Below are positions 19,982-30,042 of a DNA stretch of 64,000 nucleotides, piece after piece. Positions within the stretch are counted from its first letter, which is position 1. Each line of letters begins with the position of its first letter. Below the pieces are notes generated by a model. It did not search any database. It saw only the letters and a list, made by a program, of their open reading frames with translations, and was not told where the DNA came from. The stretch is from Roseomonas sp. OT10 (lineage in GTDB: Bacteria; Pseudomonadota; Alphaproteobacteria; Acetobacterales; Acetobacteraceae): NCBI RefSeq assembly GCF_020991085.1, contig NZ_CP087719.1, forward strand, positions 5,069,001 to 5,133,000. Direction: 5' to 3'. A program made the translations under genes and the position numbers.

Positions 19982-20617
19982 ATGCCGCACGCCACGCACC
20001 CCGCCGAGCCGGCGCGCACCTACCACCTGGCCGAGGCGGAGGACCACGACCACGCCGGCGGCAACGGCGCGACGATCCTGGGCTTCTGGATCTACCTGAT
20101 GAGCGACGCGCTCATCTTCGCCGCGCTCTTCGCGACCTTCGGCGTGCTGAGCACCAGCTTCGCCGGCGGCCCCACGCCGCACGAGATCTTCGAGCTGCCG
20201 CTGGTGGCGCTCAACACCGCCTTCCTGCTGATCTCCTCCATCACCTTCGGCTTCGCCATGCTGGAGATGGAGGCGGGCCGGCTGCCCGGGACGCGGCTCT
20301 GGCTGGCCGTCACCGCCCTGTTCGGCGCCGCCTTCCTGGGCGTCGAGCTCTATGAGTTCGCCAGCCTGATCGCCGAGGGGGCCACGCCGCAGCGCAGCGC
20401 CTTCCTGTCGGCCTTCTTCACGCTGGTGGGCACGCACGGCCTCCACGTCCTGTTCGGGCTGATCTGGATCTCCACCCTGCTGGTCCAGATCGGCCAGCGC
20501 GGGCTGGTGCTGGAGAACCAGCGCCGCCTGCTGTGCCTCAGCATGTTCTGGCACTTCCTCGACATCATCTGGATCGGCGTCTTCACCTTCGTCTACCTGT
20601 TCGGAGTGCTCCGATGA
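19982..20617 (+). CDS. cyoC: Cytochrome bo-type quinol oxidase subunit III
   Basis: A 211-residue membrane protein with five predicted helices, the normal size and topology for CyoC, which stabilises the oxidase core. Conserved features include the N-terminal GFWIYLMSDALIFAALFATF segment, EMEAGRLPGTR in a cytosolic loop, and the C-terminal FWHFLDIIWIGVF. It starts four bases after cyoB and overlaps cyoD by four bases (ATGA), so stoichiometric translation is expected. The N-terminal 25 residues are rich in His, Asp and Gly, a minor local feature. Confidence 0.95.
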   Translation: MPHATHPAEPARTYHLAEAEDHDHAGGNGATILGFWIYLMSDALIFAALFATFGVLSTSFAGGPTPHEIFELPLVALNTAFLLISSITFGFAMLEMEAGRLPGTRLWLAVTALFGAAFLGVELYEFASLIAEGATPQRSAFLSAFFTLVGTHGLHVLFGLIWISTLLVQIGQRGLVLENQRRLLCLSMFWHFLDIIWIGVFTFVYLFGVLR

Positions 20618-21006
20618 CCGCCCCGACGGCCGCCCATCCGGCCACGCCCGCCCCCCATCTGCACGGCCACGGCGATACGCACGGCCACGGCACGCGACGC
20701 GGCTACCTGATCGGCTTCGCCCTGTCGGTCATCCTCACCGCCATCCCGTTCTGGCTGGTGATGGGGCACGTGCTGCAGAACCCCCAGGTGACGGCCCTGC
20801 TGATCTTCGCCTGCGCGGTGGTCCAGATCATCGTGCATGTCGTCTACTTCCTGCACCTCAACACGCGCTCGGAAGGCGGTTGGACGCTGCTCGCCTTCGT
20901 GTTCACGGCCGTGATCGTGCTGATCACCATCAGCGGGTCGATCTGGATCATGTATCACCTGAACACGAACATGATGCCCATGATGCCCGCGACCGGCGCC
21001 CGATAG
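20614..21006 (+). CDS. cyoD: Cytochrome bo-type quinol oxidase subunit IV
   Basis: A 130-residue, three-helix subunit that assists assembly of the oxidase. Helices occupy roughly residues 32-52, 60-80 and 92-112; the segment QIIVHVVYFLHLNTRSEGGW is a family hallmark. The N-terminal 30 residues are His-rich (HLHGHGDTHGHGTRRG), perhaps binding copper or another metal, and are longer than in E. coli. The ATG at 20614 overlaps the cyoC stop; the longer upstream frame is an artefact. Confidence 0.93.
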   Translation: MTAPTAAHPATPAPHLHGHGDTHGHGTRRGYLIGFALSVILTAIPFWLVMGHVLQNPQVTALLIFACAVVQIIVHVVYFLHLNTRSEGGWTLLAFVFTAVIVLITISGSIWIMYHLNTNMMPMMPATGAR

Positions 21007-21011
21007 CGGCC

Positions 21012-21740
21012 TTGGCGCGCCCGTCCCCGGCGAAGCGCGGCCTTCTGGCGGCGCTCCTCGGCACGGCGACGGTGCTGTTCATCGCCCTGGGGGTCTGGCA
21101 GGTCCAGCGCCGCGCCTGGAAGCTGGACCTGATCGCCACGGTGGAGCGCCGCATCCATGCGGAGCCGCGGCCCGCGCCGGGGCCGGCGGAGTGGCCCGGC
21201 TTCTCGGCGCCGGCGGAAGCCTATACGCGCGTGCGCGTCGCCGGCACCCTGCTGGACGACCGGGAGACCCTGGTCCAGGCCGTCACGGAGCTGGGTCCGG
21301 GCTTCTGGTTGCTGGTGCCGCTGCGCACGGATGACGGCTGGACCGTGCTGGTGAACCGCGGCTTCGTGCCGCCGGACCGGCGCGCCGCCGCCGACCGGCA
21401 GGCCCGGCCATCGGCCGGGCGCGTGACCGTCACCGGCCTGCTGCGCCCGTCCGAGCCCGGGGGCGCCTTCCTGCGGAGCAACGACCCGGCCGGCGGCCGC
21501 TGGTTCTCCCGCGACGTCGCGGCCATCGCCTCGGCACGGGGGCTGGGCCCGGTCGCGCCCTACTTCATCGACGCGGATGCGGCCGCGAGCCCGGGGGGCT
21601 ATCCGGTCGGCGGCCTGACGGTGGTCGCCTTCCGGAACAGCCATCTGGTCTATGCGTTGACCTGGTTCGGACTGGCGGCGATGGGCCTGGCGGGGCTCTG
21701 GGTCCTGCTGGTGCGCGGGGCGGAGGCCGAAGACGCGTGA
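21012..21740 (+). CDS. SURF1 family cytochrome oxidase biogenesis protein
   Basis: A 242-residue membrane protein of the SURF1/Shy1 family, needed for haem insertion into terminal oxidases. It has one N-terminal and one C-terminal transmembrane helix flanking a periplasmic domain; the landmarks LGVWQVQRRAWK after the first helix, VNRGFVP in the middle and the final NSHLVYALTWFGLA helix are clear. No ATG lies in a suitable place; the TTG at 21012 gives the correct N-terminus and follows the cyoD stop by five bases. It overlaps regB by four bases, so the maturation factor and the redox sensor are tied to the oxidase operon. Confidence 0.88.
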   Translation: MARPSPAKRGLLAALLGTATVLFIALGVWQVQRRAWKLDLIATVERRIHAEPRPAPGPAEWPGFSAPAEAYTRVRVAGTLLDDRETLVQAVTELGPGFWLLVPLRTDDGWTVLVNRGFVPPDRRAAADRQARPSAGRVTVTGLLRPSEPGGAFLRSNDPAGGRWFSRDVAAIASARGLGPVAPYFIDADAAASPGGYPVGGLTVVAFRNSHLVYALTWFGLAAMGLAGLWVLLVRGAEAEDA

Positions 21741-23026
21741 AGGACGCTCCGCTCCTCGCCCTGACGCGCCATATCGGCTCCGCGTCGGATGCGATCGCGA
21801 ACGACAACATGTGGCAGCTCATCCAGCTGCGCTGGCTCGCGGTCGCCGGCCAGTTCATGACCATCATGGCTGTCCGCTTCGGGCTGGGCGTGCCGCTGCC
21901 GGTGGGCGTGATGCTCGGGGTCGTGGCGCTGCTCGCCGCGGTCAACCTGGCCAGCTCGAGGATGCTGCGGCGGCGCATCACGAACCTGGAGTTCCTGCTG
22001 GCGCTGCTCTTCGACGTCATGGCGCTGACGGCGCAGCTCTATCTCAGCGGCGGCGCCGAGAACCCGTTCATCGCCCTGTACCTGGTCCAGGTCGTGCTGG
22101 GCGCCATCCTGCTCCGGGCGGGGCTCGTCTGGATCCTGGTGGCGGTGACGGCGGGGTGCTTCGCCCTCCTGACCTATCGCCACCTGCCGCTGCAGTTCCC
22201 GCCGCAGCTGATGGACGAGGTCGCGGACCTCTACACGCTGGGGCGGTGGATGAGCTTCACGCTCGTGGCCGCGCTGCTGGTCCTGTTCATCACCCGCATC
22301 AGCCAGAACCTGCACGCGCGTGATGCCTATCTCGCCGACATGCGGCAGCATGCCGCCGAGGAGGACCACATCGTCCGCATGGGGCTGTTCGCCTCCGGGG
22401 CGGCGCACGAGCTGGGCACGCCCCTGGCGTCCCTGTCGGTGATCCTGAGCGACTGGCAGCGCATGCCCAAGCTGGCCTCGGACCCGGAGCTGCTCGGCGA
22501 ACTGCGCGAGATGCAGGCCGAGGTCCGGCGCTGCAAGTCGATCGTGACGGACATCCTGCACTCGGCCGGGGAGCCGCGGAGCGAGATGCTCGGCAGCATC
22601 GATGCCGGCCTCTTCATCAGCGAGCTGGCGAAGGCCTGGCGCGCCGCCCACCATGCCATCCCGCTCGAATGCCACGGCCACGGCATCGCGGGGGCCCTGG
22701 TGGTGGCCGATCCCGCCTTGCGCCAAGCCGTATGGAACCTGCTGGAGAACGCCGCCGAGGCCTCGGCGGAGCGGGTCCACCTCTCGGCCACGCAGGCCGG
22801 CGACATGCTGGTGCTGGCCGTCCGCGACCACGGGCCGGGCTTCCTGCCCGAGATGCTGCAGCATTTCGGCCAGCCCTACAGGTCCAGCAAGGGGGCCGGG
22901 CACGGCCTGGGCCTGTTCCTGGTGGTGACGGTCGCAAGACGGCTTGGCGGCCGGGTCGAGGTCGCCAATCTTCCGCAGGGGGGGGCGGAGGTCAGGATCT
23001 TCGTTCCCCTTGTCCCCGGGGCATGA
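21737..23026 (+). CDS. regB: Redox-sensing histidine kinase, RegB/PrrB family
   Basis: A 429-residue membrane kinase. About six N-terminal helices contain the ubiquinone-site heptad GGAENPF (residues 105-111). The phospho-acceptor His224 lies in GAAHELGTPLAS, and a Cys at residue 266, 42 residues later, corresponds in position to the redox-active cysteine of RegB. The ATP-binding domain shows the N-box NLLENAAEAS and GXGLGLF-type GHGLGLFL. Such kinases read the oxidation state of the quinone pool and signal to RegA. The GTG start overlaps the surf1 stop. Genetic linkage to the quinol oxidase that drains that same pool is functionally coherent. Confidence 0.93.
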   Translation: MKDAPLLALTRHIGSASDAIANDNMWQLIQLRWLAVAGQFMTIMAVRFGLGVPLPVGVMLGVVALLAAVNLASSRMLRRRITNLEFLLALLFDVMALTAQLYLSGGAENPFIALYLVQVVLGAILLRAGLVWILVAVTAGCFALLTYRHLPLQFPPQLMDEVADLYTLGRWMSFTLVAALLVLFITRISQNLHARDAYLADMRQHAAEEDHIVRMGLFASGAAHELGTPLASLSVILSDWQRMPKLASDPELLGELREMQAEVRRCKSIVTDILHSAGEPRSEMLGSIDAGLFISELAKAWRAAHHAIPLECHGHGIAGALVVADPALRQAVWNLLENAAEASAERVHLSATQAGDMLVLAVRDHGPGFLPEMLQHFGQPYRSSKGAGHGLGLFLVVTVARRLGGRVEVANLPQGGAEVRIFVPLVPGA

Positions 23027-23027
23027 C

Positions 23028-23576
23028 ATGGAGGCCGAGTTGGACGAGCCGCGCTCGCTTCTCATCGTCGAGGACGACGCCGTCTTCGCCCACGCGCTCC
23101 AGCGTTCCTTCCAGCGGCGTGGCTACCAGGTCCGGGTGGTCGGCGGGCCCGAGGAGCTGGACGTGGCCCTGGCCCAGGACGTTCCCGACTTCGCGGTCGT
23201 GGACCTGAAGCTGAAGACCGCGTCGGGGCTTCCCTGTGTGCAGGCGCTGCACGCCCGCGACCCGTCCATGCGGATCGTCGTCCTCACCGGCTTCGCCAGC
23301 ATCGCGACGGCGGTGGAGGCGATCAAGCTCGGCGCCTGCCACTACCTCGCCAAGCCGTCGAACACGGACGACATCGAGGCGGCCTTCGACAAGGCGGCCG
23401 GCAATCCGGACGTCTCCGTATCCGGTCGCTCGACGGCGTCCATCAAGACCCTGGAGTGGGAACGGATCAACGAGGTGCTCGTGGAGACCGGCTTCAACAT
23501 CTCGGAAACCGCCAGGCGCCTCGGCATGCACCGGCGCACCCTGGCCAGGAAGCTGGAGAAGCGCCCGATTGTCTGA
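23028..23576 (+). CDS. regA: Response regulator, RegA/PrrA/ActR family
   Basis: A 182-residue two-domain regulator. The receiver domain has the acidic pair Glu-Asp-Asp near residues 15-17, phospho-acceptor Asp59 and Lys109. The short C-terminal domain is a Fis-type helix-turn-helix; NISETARRLGMHRRTLARKL is the near-invariant RegA recognition helix. It follows regB directly (ATG at 23028). RegA proteins control photosynthesis, carbon and nitrogen fixation and terminal oxidases in alphaproteobacteria, so autoregulation of this cyo operon is plausible. The order kinase then regulator, with no SenC gene in between, differs from Rhodobacter; the SURF1 gene occupies the upstream place. Confidence 0.93.
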   Translation: MEAELDEPRSLLIVEDDAVFAHALQRSFQRRGYQVRVVGGPEELDVALAQDVPDFAVVDLKLKTASGLPCVQALHARDPSMRIVVLTGFASIATAVEAIKLGACHYLAKPSNTDDIEAAFDKAAGNPDVSVSGRSTASIKTLEWERINEVLVETGFNISETARRLGMHRRTLARKLEKRPIV

Positions 23577-23590
23577 CCGGGAGGCCGGTC
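23575..23590 (+). terminator. Small hairpin at the regA stop
   Basis: Six-base arms GACCGG and CCGGTC with a four-base loop immediately follow the regA stop codon. It is short and lacks a T-run, so only a modest barrier is expected. The following 200 bases up to the convergent CoA-transferase gene show nothing recognisable. Confidence 0.3.
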
Positions 23591-23795
23591 CAGCCCCCTC
23601 GTCACCCCGGCGGCGCTACGCCCCGGGCCGATCCCCGCCGGGGGAGCGGCTCCGCGCCCCCCCGCCCGCTCCCGCACGGTCACGAACGCCTCCCGCGTAA
23701 GCCCTGCTCCCGGCAGATGAGGGCCCCGGGGGCAGGGCGGGGCCGGCCCGTGGGCCGCGGCGGGCCCGCGGGATGGCCCACCGCGGCGCCGGCCG

Positions 23796-24452
<657 letters not shown>

Positions 24453-24464
24453 GACGGGCGCTCC

Positions 24465-25217
24465 TCAGGCGGTGGGCAGGGGGTCGGTGCCGGCGGCGGC
24501 CGGGGCGGCATCGGCGCGCTTGCGCAGGGTGCGCTGCTCGATCCGCTTCTCGTAGCCGGGCGGCAGCAGCACGATGCGCTTCACGTAGATGCCGGGGGTG
24601 TGGATGTGGTCCGGGTCGATCTCGCCCGGCTGCACCAGCTCCTCCACCTGGACGACCGTCACCTTCGCGGCGGTGGCCATCATCGGGTTGAAGTTGCGGG
24701 CAGTCTTGCGGAAGACGAGGTTGCCCTCAGTGTCCGCCTTCCAGGCATGGACGATGGCGAGGTCGGCGAAGATGCCGCGCTCCATCACGTAGTCATGCCC
24801 GTCGAAGTTCCGCACCTCCTTGCCCTCGGCGACGGCGGTGCCGACGCCGGTGCGGGTGAAGAAGGCGGGGATGCCGGCGCCGCCGGCGCGGATGCGCTCC
24901 GCCAGCGTGCCCTGGGGGTTGAACTCGATCTCCAGCTCACCGGCCAGGTACTGCCGGGCGAACTCGGCGTTCTCCCCGACATAGGAGGAGATCATCTTGC
25001 GGATCTGGCGGGTCTTCAGCAGCAGGCCCAGCCCCGCATCGTCGATCCCGGCATTGTTCGAGACGACGGTGAGGTCCTTCACGCCGCTCTCGCGGATGGC
25101 CTCGATCAGCGCCGCCGGGATGCCGCAGAGGCCGAAGCCGCCGGAATGGATCAGCATCCCATCCCGCAACACGCCCGACAGGGCGCTGCGGGCATCCGTG
25201 TAGACCTTGCTGCTCAT
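24465..25217 (-). CDS. 3-oxoacid CoA-transferase subunit A
   Basis: A 250-residue CoA-binding subunit. The Gly-rich loop GGFGLCGIPAALIEAI occurs near residue 24 and the family motif KVYTDARSAL precedes it. Start chosen at the ATG at 25217 (MSSKVY), which matches the family N-terminus; the longer frame adds unsupported residues. It is translated just before subunit B and both are expected to form an alpha2-beta2 or heterotetrameric enzyme. The region upstream, before the tRNA, presumably carries its promoter; no clear motif was found there. Confidence 0.92.
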   Translation of the reverse strand: MSSKVYTDARSALSGVLRDGMLIHSGGFGLCGIPAALIEAIRESGVKDLTVVSNNAGIDDAGLGLLLKTRQIRKMISSYVGENAEFARQYLAGELEIEFNPQGTLAERIRAGGAGIPAFFTRTGVGTAVAEGKEVRNFDGHDYVMERGIFADLAIVHAWKADTEGNLVFRKTARNFNPMMATAAKVTVVQVEELVQPGEIDPDHIHTPGIYVKRIVLLPPGYEKRIEQRTLRKRADAAPAAAGTDPLPTA

Positions 25218-25421
25218 GGGCGCTCCTGCTCCTCGCTTGAACGTTCTCATAGAGCATCAGAGGCATCCCAGGGAACTCCCGGCCCCGGCACCCCCGGCCG
25301 TACCAGCCCTCCCCGCACCGGGCGCCCCCGCACCGGGCGCATGCAGCCGGCGCAAGTTTCTCCGGGCAGGGGTCTTGCGGTGTCCGGCAGGGGGGGGTTA
25401 TACGCCCGCACCGCCTGGTGC

Positions 25422-25497
25422 GGGGCCATAGCTCAGTTGGGAGAGCGCCTGAATGGCATTCAGGAGGTCGTCGGTTCGATTCCGATTGGCTCCACCA
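25422..25497 (+). tRNA. tRNA-Ala (anticodon GGC)
   Basis: A 76-base cloverleaf including an encoded CCA end. The acceptor stem is GGGGCCA with TGGCTCC and contains the G3-U70 wobble that marks alanine tRNAs. The anticodon stem CCTGA/TCAGG encloses the loop ATGGCAT, so the anticodon is GGC. D-loop (AGCTCAGTTGGGAGAGC) and T-loop (GGTTCGATTCC) are standard. No integrase is adjacent to this copy. Confidence 0.97.
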
Positions 25498-25694
25498 ATT
25501 CAACGGGGTGTCCGGTAACGGACGCCCCGTTTGCTTTTGGCCACTGGCATTCCGGCATCACCCACAGAGCCCTCCGGCCCGTTGCGGCAAAGACACCAGG
25601 CCAGGCCACCGAAACCAGGAACAAGGGCTTGCCGCGGACGGCGGCGCCAAATCAAGTCGGCTTCGGGCGATGGCAGGCTCATACGGACGGTGTG

Positions 25695-26110
25695 ATGCCC
25701 TGATGCGTGCTGGCGTGGGGTGCGCCCGTGGCCCGGGGGCAAGGCTCTGCCTCGCCCCCGATACCCCCACTCCGCCAGGACCCTGCGGGCCCTGGACCCG
25801 GTGGGCGCTGCCGCGCGGATGACTGCGACGGGGTCGAGGCGCCGAGGAGCCATGCTCCTCGGCGGGACCGGCCTCCGCACTCGCTGACGCCTTCTGAAGC
25901 TTTTTCAGAGTCCCGCCTGTCCGCGCTCTCCCCGGGATCAGCCCGCAGGCTGACGGCAGCCGCGCAGCACCAGCCTCCCAGCGGGGACGGGGGCCTGCTT
26001 GCGGCCCCGGCAGGGGAGGGTCTGGGACGGAGATCGACGCACGGCGTCGATGCCGCAGGCCGGTGCCCCCTCCCGGTCCCACGCCCGAACACCACAGCAT
26101 GACCGGTCAG
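25695..26110 (-). repeat. Multi-hairpin interspersed element, copy B
   Basis: The 630-base gap between tRNA-Ala and the next gene is mostly this element, read on the minus strand. It starts about 18 bases after the stop of the co-directional hypothetical gene. Hairpins: 26033-26051 (8-base arms ATCGACGC), 25990-26008, 25840-25864 (11-base arms CGCCGAGGAGC with loop CAT), 25775-25795, and 25735-25759. Alignment by eye to copies C and D runs over almost the whole length, with scattered substitutions. No protein-coding content is credible. Confidence 0.85.
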
Positions 26111-26127
26111 GTCATCCACCGTTGGGA

Positions 26128-26493
26128 TCAAGCGATGCTGACGACCCGCCAGCCATGTTCCTTCCCGTTCGGCTCCACGATCGTCACATTCTCGCCGGGT
26201 CGCAGCCAGGTCCGCACCTGCATGACCGCATGCAAGGGCGCATCATCCGCCCGGTCGGACGGGTGGAAGAAGCGCAGCGCCCAGCCGAGGTCGGGATCGT
26301 ACTGCACGTCCCCTTCCATCACGCCCTGGCCCGGCCACTGGCGCCGGGCAGGCCAGGGGTTGGTATCCCCGAGCCAGGCCTCGGCCGAAGGCAGGCCCTG
26401 CCCATCCAGCACCAGCTCCAGTTCGTAGCGATGCTCCGGGCTTCCCTCCGGAAGGCCGGGACCGCCGCTGGGGGACAGGATGATCCGGGTCAT
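26128..26493 (-). CDS. Hypothetical protein
   Basis: A 121-residue soluble protein I do not recognise. It has no signal peptide or membrane segment. It contains a Trp/Pro-rich stretch in the middle (DTNPWPARRQWPGQG) and a C-terminal strand-rich region resembling a small beta-barrel (VQVRTWLRPGENVTIVEPNG fragment). It is acidic overall. It sits alone on the minus strand, about 100 bases downstream of kup and just upstream of repeat copy B. High-GC codon use like its neighbours supports a native gene. Confidence 0.6.
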   Translation of the reverse strand: MTRIILSPSGGPGLPEGSPEHRYELELVLDGQGLPSAEAWLGDTNPWPARRQWPGQGVMEGDVQYDPDLGWALRFFHPSDRADDAPLHAVMQVRTWLRPGENVTIVEPNGKEHGWRVVSIA

Positions 26494-26590
26494 GCGCCTC
26501 CTCCTTCACGCCATCCGCCCCCGGGGGGGCGCCCCCGTGCCGCCGGGTGCCGGCGGCACAGCACCGGCGGCACGGGGTCCGCACCTGGTG

Positions 26591-28471
26591 TCAGATGGCC
26601 ACCCGGACGCCGAGCTCGACCACCCGATCGCTGGGGATACGGAAAAACTCGGTCGCCGGAACGGAGTTGCGGCTCATCACCCGGAACAGCCACTGCTGCC
26701 ACGCCGCCATCTTCGGCACCGTGGCCTGCACCAGCGTCTCCCGTCCCAGGAAGTAGCTGGCCTGCATCGGGTTGAAGCCCTCGCCCAGATCCTTCAGCGC
26801 CTCCAGGTCGCGCGGGATGTTCGGGCTCTCCAGGAAGCCGTAGCGCAGCAGCACGCGGTAGATGCCCGGGGCCAGCTGGGTCGCCTCGCTGCGCTCGGAC
26901 ACCTGCGGCACGTCCTCGTTCAGCACGGTGACGAAGATGATCCGCTCGTGCAGCACCTTGTTGTGCTTCAGGTTGTGCAGCAGCGCGTTGGGCACGTAGT
27001 CCGCCTGGCCGGTCATGAAGACGGCGATGCCCGGCACCCGGATGGTGCGGGACTGCGGCAGCCGCGCCAGGAAGGACTTCAGCGGCAGGCTGTCCTGGCG
27101 GAAGCGGCTCATCAGCAGCTCGCGCCCACGCCGCCATGTCACCATCAGCACGAACATCGCCACGCCCAGCACCAGCGGCACCCAGCCGCCATCGGGGATC
27201 TTGAGCACGTTGGAGATGAAGAAGGCGAGGTCGAGCAGGAAGAGCGGCACGAAGACGGCCAGCACCAGCGCCAGGGGCCAGCCGAAGCTGCGCCGGAACA
27301 CCAGGCCGGCGAGGCAGGAGGTGGCGAGGAAGGTGCCCGTCACGGCGATGCCGTAGGCAGCGGCGAGGCTGTCGGAATTGCGGAAGGTCAGGACCAGGAT
27401 CACCACGCCGATCAGCAGGGCGAAGTTGACCTGGGGCAGGTAGATCTGCCCCTCCTCCGTCTCGCTGGTGTGATGCACCACCAGCCGCGGCAGCAGCCCC
27501 ATCTGCACGCACTGCCGCGCGATGGAATAGGCGCCGGAGATCATGGCCTGGCTGGCGATGATGGTGGCGAAGGTCGCCAGCACCACGAGTGGCAGCCGCA
27601 TCCAGCCGGGCGCGAGCAGGTAGAAGGGGTTGTCGAGCGCAGCGATGTCGCTCAGCACCAGCGCCCCCTGGCCCAGGTAGTTCAGCAGCAGGCAGGGCAG
27701 GACGAAGGTCATCCAGGCGAGCTGGATGGGACGCTTCCCGAAATGACCCATGTCGGCATAGAGCGCCTCGGCCCCGGTGATCGCCAGCACGACCGAGCCG
27801 AGCGCGATGAAGGCCGCCAGCCTGTAGGTGATGCAGAAGCGGATGGCATGGTGCGGCGACAGCGCCGCCAGCACCCCCGGCTCGCGCAGGATCTCCACCA
27901 GCCCCAGCAGGCCGATGGCGGCGAACCACAGCACGGTGACGGGGCCGAAGATCCGGCCGACCGCCCCGGTGCCGCGGTACTGCACCAGGAAGAGCGCGAC
28001 CAGGATGGCCAGGGAGAGAGGGGTCACCGCCTGGTCGAAGACCGGCGAGATCAGCTTCAGCCCCTCGACCGCCGAGAGGACGGAGATGGCCGGGGTGATG
28101 ATGCCGTCGCCGAAGAACAGGCAGGCGCCGGCGATGCCGACCATGACGACGAGGTTGCGTCCCCGCGGCGTGGCGGTGACACGATGGGCCAGCGCCATCA
28201 GCGCCAGGATGCCGCCCTCGCCGCGATTGTCGGCGCGCAGCACGAGGAGGACGTATTTCCCCGTGACGACGATGAAGAGCGACCAGACGATCAGGCTGAG
28301 GACGCCAAGCACCTCCCAGCGCTCCAGCCCATCCGAGGCGAAGTGCAGCAGGGCGGCACGGAGCGCGTAGAGGGGGCTGGTGCCGATGTCGCCATAGACG
28401 ACCCCCAGGACGGCGAGGAGCAGCGGCAGGGTGAGGGGGCGTCCCCTGCTGTGCGACATGTCTGAGGTCAC
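26591..28471 (-). CDS. kup: Kup family low-affinity potassium uptake protein
   Basis: A 626-residue potassium:proton symporter of the KUP/HAK/KT family. The N-terminal signature [17 protein letters not shown] begins near residue 21, about 12 hydrophobic helices follow to roughly residue 430, and the last 150-200 residues form the cytosolic domain. Length matches the family (about 620-630). The ATG at 28471 or the one four codons later may be used. The transporter supports constitutive K+ uptake, particularly under acid or hyperosmotic conditions. No kdp or trk genes lie nearby. It is divergent from repeat copy C. Confidence 0.95.
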   Translation of the reverse strand: MTSDMSHSRGRPLTLPLLLAVLGVVYGDIGTSPLYALRAALLHFASDGLERWEVLGVLSLIVWSLFIVVTGKYVLLVLRADNRGEGGILALMALAHRVTATPRGRNLVVMVGIAGACLFFGDGIITPAISVLSAVEGLKLISPVFDQAVTPLSLAILVALFLVQYRGTGAVGRIFGPVTVLWFAAIGLLGLVEILREPGVLAALSPHHAIRFCITYRLAAFIALGSVVLAITGAEALYADMGHFGKRPIQLAWMTFVLPCLLLNYLGQGALVLSDIAALDNPFYLLAPGWMRLPLVVLATFATIIASQAMISGAYSIARQCVQMGLLPRLVVHHTSETEEGQIYLPQVNFALLIGVVILVLTFRNSDSLAAAYGIAVTGTFLATSCLAGLVFRRSFGWPLALVLAVFVPLFLLDLAFFISNVLKIPDGGWVPLVLGVAMFVLMVTWRRGRELLMSRFRQDSLPLKSFLARLPQSRTIRVPGIAVFMTGQADYVPNALLHNLKHNKVLHERIIFVTVLNEDVPQVSERSEATQLAPGIYRVLLRYGFLESPNIPRDLEALKDLGEGFNPMQASYFLGRETLVQATVPKMAAWQQWLFRVMSRNSVPATEFFRIPSDRVVELGVRVAI

Positions 28472-28704
28472 GGGCCGGGACGCATTGCGTTACGCCACAG
28501 GCATAGGCTGGGCCGAGAGGCGGACGCAAGGGGCAGCCCGTTCAACCTCCGGACAGCCGGGACAGGACGGCAAGGGCCGGCCGCCTCGTCCCGTCGCCCG
28601 GACCCCGGGTGCGCCGGAGCAGGGCAGGAAAGGGATGCCGTCCCCCCAGGCGGGCGGAGCGGACCGCCCGTATCATACGGTGGCGGGATGAGGTGACCTG
28701 TCGG

Positions 28705-29095
28705 GCTGTGGTGTTCCGGCGTCGGACCGGGAGGCGAGGCCGGCCCGTGGCATCGACGCCGTGCGTCGATCCCCGTCCCGGACCCTCCCCTGCCGGGGCC
28801 ACAAGCGGGCCCCGGTCCCCGCTGGGAGTCTGGTGCGGTGCGGCTGTAGTCAGCCCGTGGGCTGAACCCTGACGGCGCGCGGACAGGCGGGACTCTGGAA
28901 AAGCGTCAAAGGCGTCAGCGAGTAAGGAGACTGTACCCGCCGAGGGGCCATGCTCCTCGGCGCCGTGACCCCGTCGCAGTCATCCGCGCGGCAGCGCTGA
29001 TCGGGTCCAGGGCCCGCAGGGTCCTGGCGGAGTGGGGGTATCGGGGGCGAGGCGGAGCCTTGTCCCCGGGCCACGGGCGCACCCCGCGCCGCCAT
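28705..29095 (+). repeat. Multi-hairpin interspersed element, copy C
   Basis: This fills most of the 650-base gap between kup and aapP, read on the plus strand. Hairpins: 28752-28770, 28793-28815 (8-base arms CCGGGGCC), 28850-28865 (TCAGCCC/GGGCTGA), 28938-28962, 29007-29027 and 29043-29067. Relative to copies B and D the stem at 28938 has an A-to-G change that turns an A-U pair into G-U only on this strand. Unlike the other copies it does not follow a co-directional gene; it is divergent from kup and convergent with aapP. The remaining bases 28472-28704 show nothing recognisable. Confidence 0.85.
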
Positions 29096-29121
29096 GGGTC
29101 AGCGCCTCCCGCCGTCCCTTG

Positions 29122-29913
29122 TCAGTGGCCGCGCAGGATCTGCGAGAGGAACATCTTCAGGCGGTCGGTCTTGGGGTCGTTGAAGACCTGGTCCGGCGTG
29201 CCCGACTCGACGATCTCGCCGCGGTCCATGAACACCACCCGGTCGGCCACGGTGCGGGCGAAGCCCATCTCGTGGGTGACGCAGATCATGGTCATGCCCG
29301 TCTCGGCCAGGCCGATCATGGTGTCGAGCACCTCCTTGATCATCTCCGGGTCGAGTGCCGAGGTCGGCTCGTCGAACAGCATGATCTTGGGCTTCATGCA
29401 CAGGGCGCGGGCGATGGCGACCCGCTGCTGCTGCCCGCCGGAGAGCTGGCCGGGGTACTTGTTCGCCTGCTCGGGGATCTTCACCCGGCGCAGGTAGTCC
29501 ATGGCCAGTTCCTCGGCCTCCGCCTTGGGCATCTTGCGCACCCAGATCGGGGCCAGGGTGCAGTTCTGCAGGATGGTCAGGTGCGGGAACAGGTTGAAGG
29601 ACTGGAACACCATCCCGACCTCGCGCCGGATCGCGTCCAGGCTGCGCAGGTCGTCCGACAGCTCGATGCCGTCCACGACGATCCGGCCCTGCTGGTGCTG
29701 CTCCAGCCGGTTGATGCAGCGGATCATGGTGGACTTGCCCGAGCCCGAGGGGCCGCAGACCACCACCCGCTCGCCGGCCGCGACGGCCAGGTTCACGTCG
29801 CGCAGCACGTGCATGGCGCCGTACCACTTGTTGACGTTCTCCAGCAGGATCGCCGGCGGGGCATCGGCCTTGATGGCCGAGGCGATGGAGCCTTCGTCGA
29901 GCGCGGCGCTCAT
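29122..29913 (-). CDS. aapP: General L-amino acid ABC transporter ATP-binding protein
   Basis: A 263-residue ATPase of the polar amino-acid family. Walker A is GPSGSGKST near residue 52, the signature is [15 protein letters not shown], Walker [15 protein letters not shown] and the switch His lies in CVTHEMGF. It powers the AapQ/AapM permease dimer. The ATG at 29913 is the family start; the longer frame adds an unlikely Pro-rich leader. The gene is last in aapJ-aapQ-aapM-aapP on the minus strand, separated from aapM by about 130 bases holding a strong hairpin, so its level may be set apart from the permeases. Confidence 0.93.
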   Translation of the reverse strand: MSAALDEGSIASAIKADAPPAILLENVNKWYGAMHVLRDVNLAVAAGERVVVCGPSGSGKSTMIRCINRLEQHQQGRIVVDGIELSDDLRSLDAIRREVGMVFQSFNLFPHLTILQNCTLAPIWVRKMPKAEAEELAMDYLRRVKIPEQANKYPGQLSGGQQQRVAIARALCMKPKIMLFDEPTSALDPEMIKEVLDTMIGLAETGMTMICVTHEMGFARTVADRVVFMDRGEIVESGTPDQVFNDPKTDRLKMFLSQILRGH

Positions 29914-29989
29914 GGGCGGAACTCCTCCGTTCGGAAGCGGATCGGGCACGTGGCCCGGAGGGGGCGGGCCGCCGGGGCCCGGAAGGGAT

Positions 29990-30022
29990 CGCCGCCCGGG
30001 AAGCGCGGCTTCCCGGGCGGCG
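29990..30022 (-). terminator. Intercistronic hairpin between aapM and aapP
   Basis: A perfect hairpin with 15-base arms (29990-30004 and 30008-30022) and a three-base GCG loop follows the aapM stop on the minus strand. There is no T-run. Inside an operon such a structure usually works as a partial terminator or a 3' stability element. Confidence 0.6.
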
Positions 30023-30042
30023 GGCGAGGGGACGCCTGCGGC

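Noticed and set aside
28543-29095. Small proteins encoded inside the interspersed repeats
   Set aside because: Their frames are not conserved between copies; the conservation follows hairpins rather than codons.
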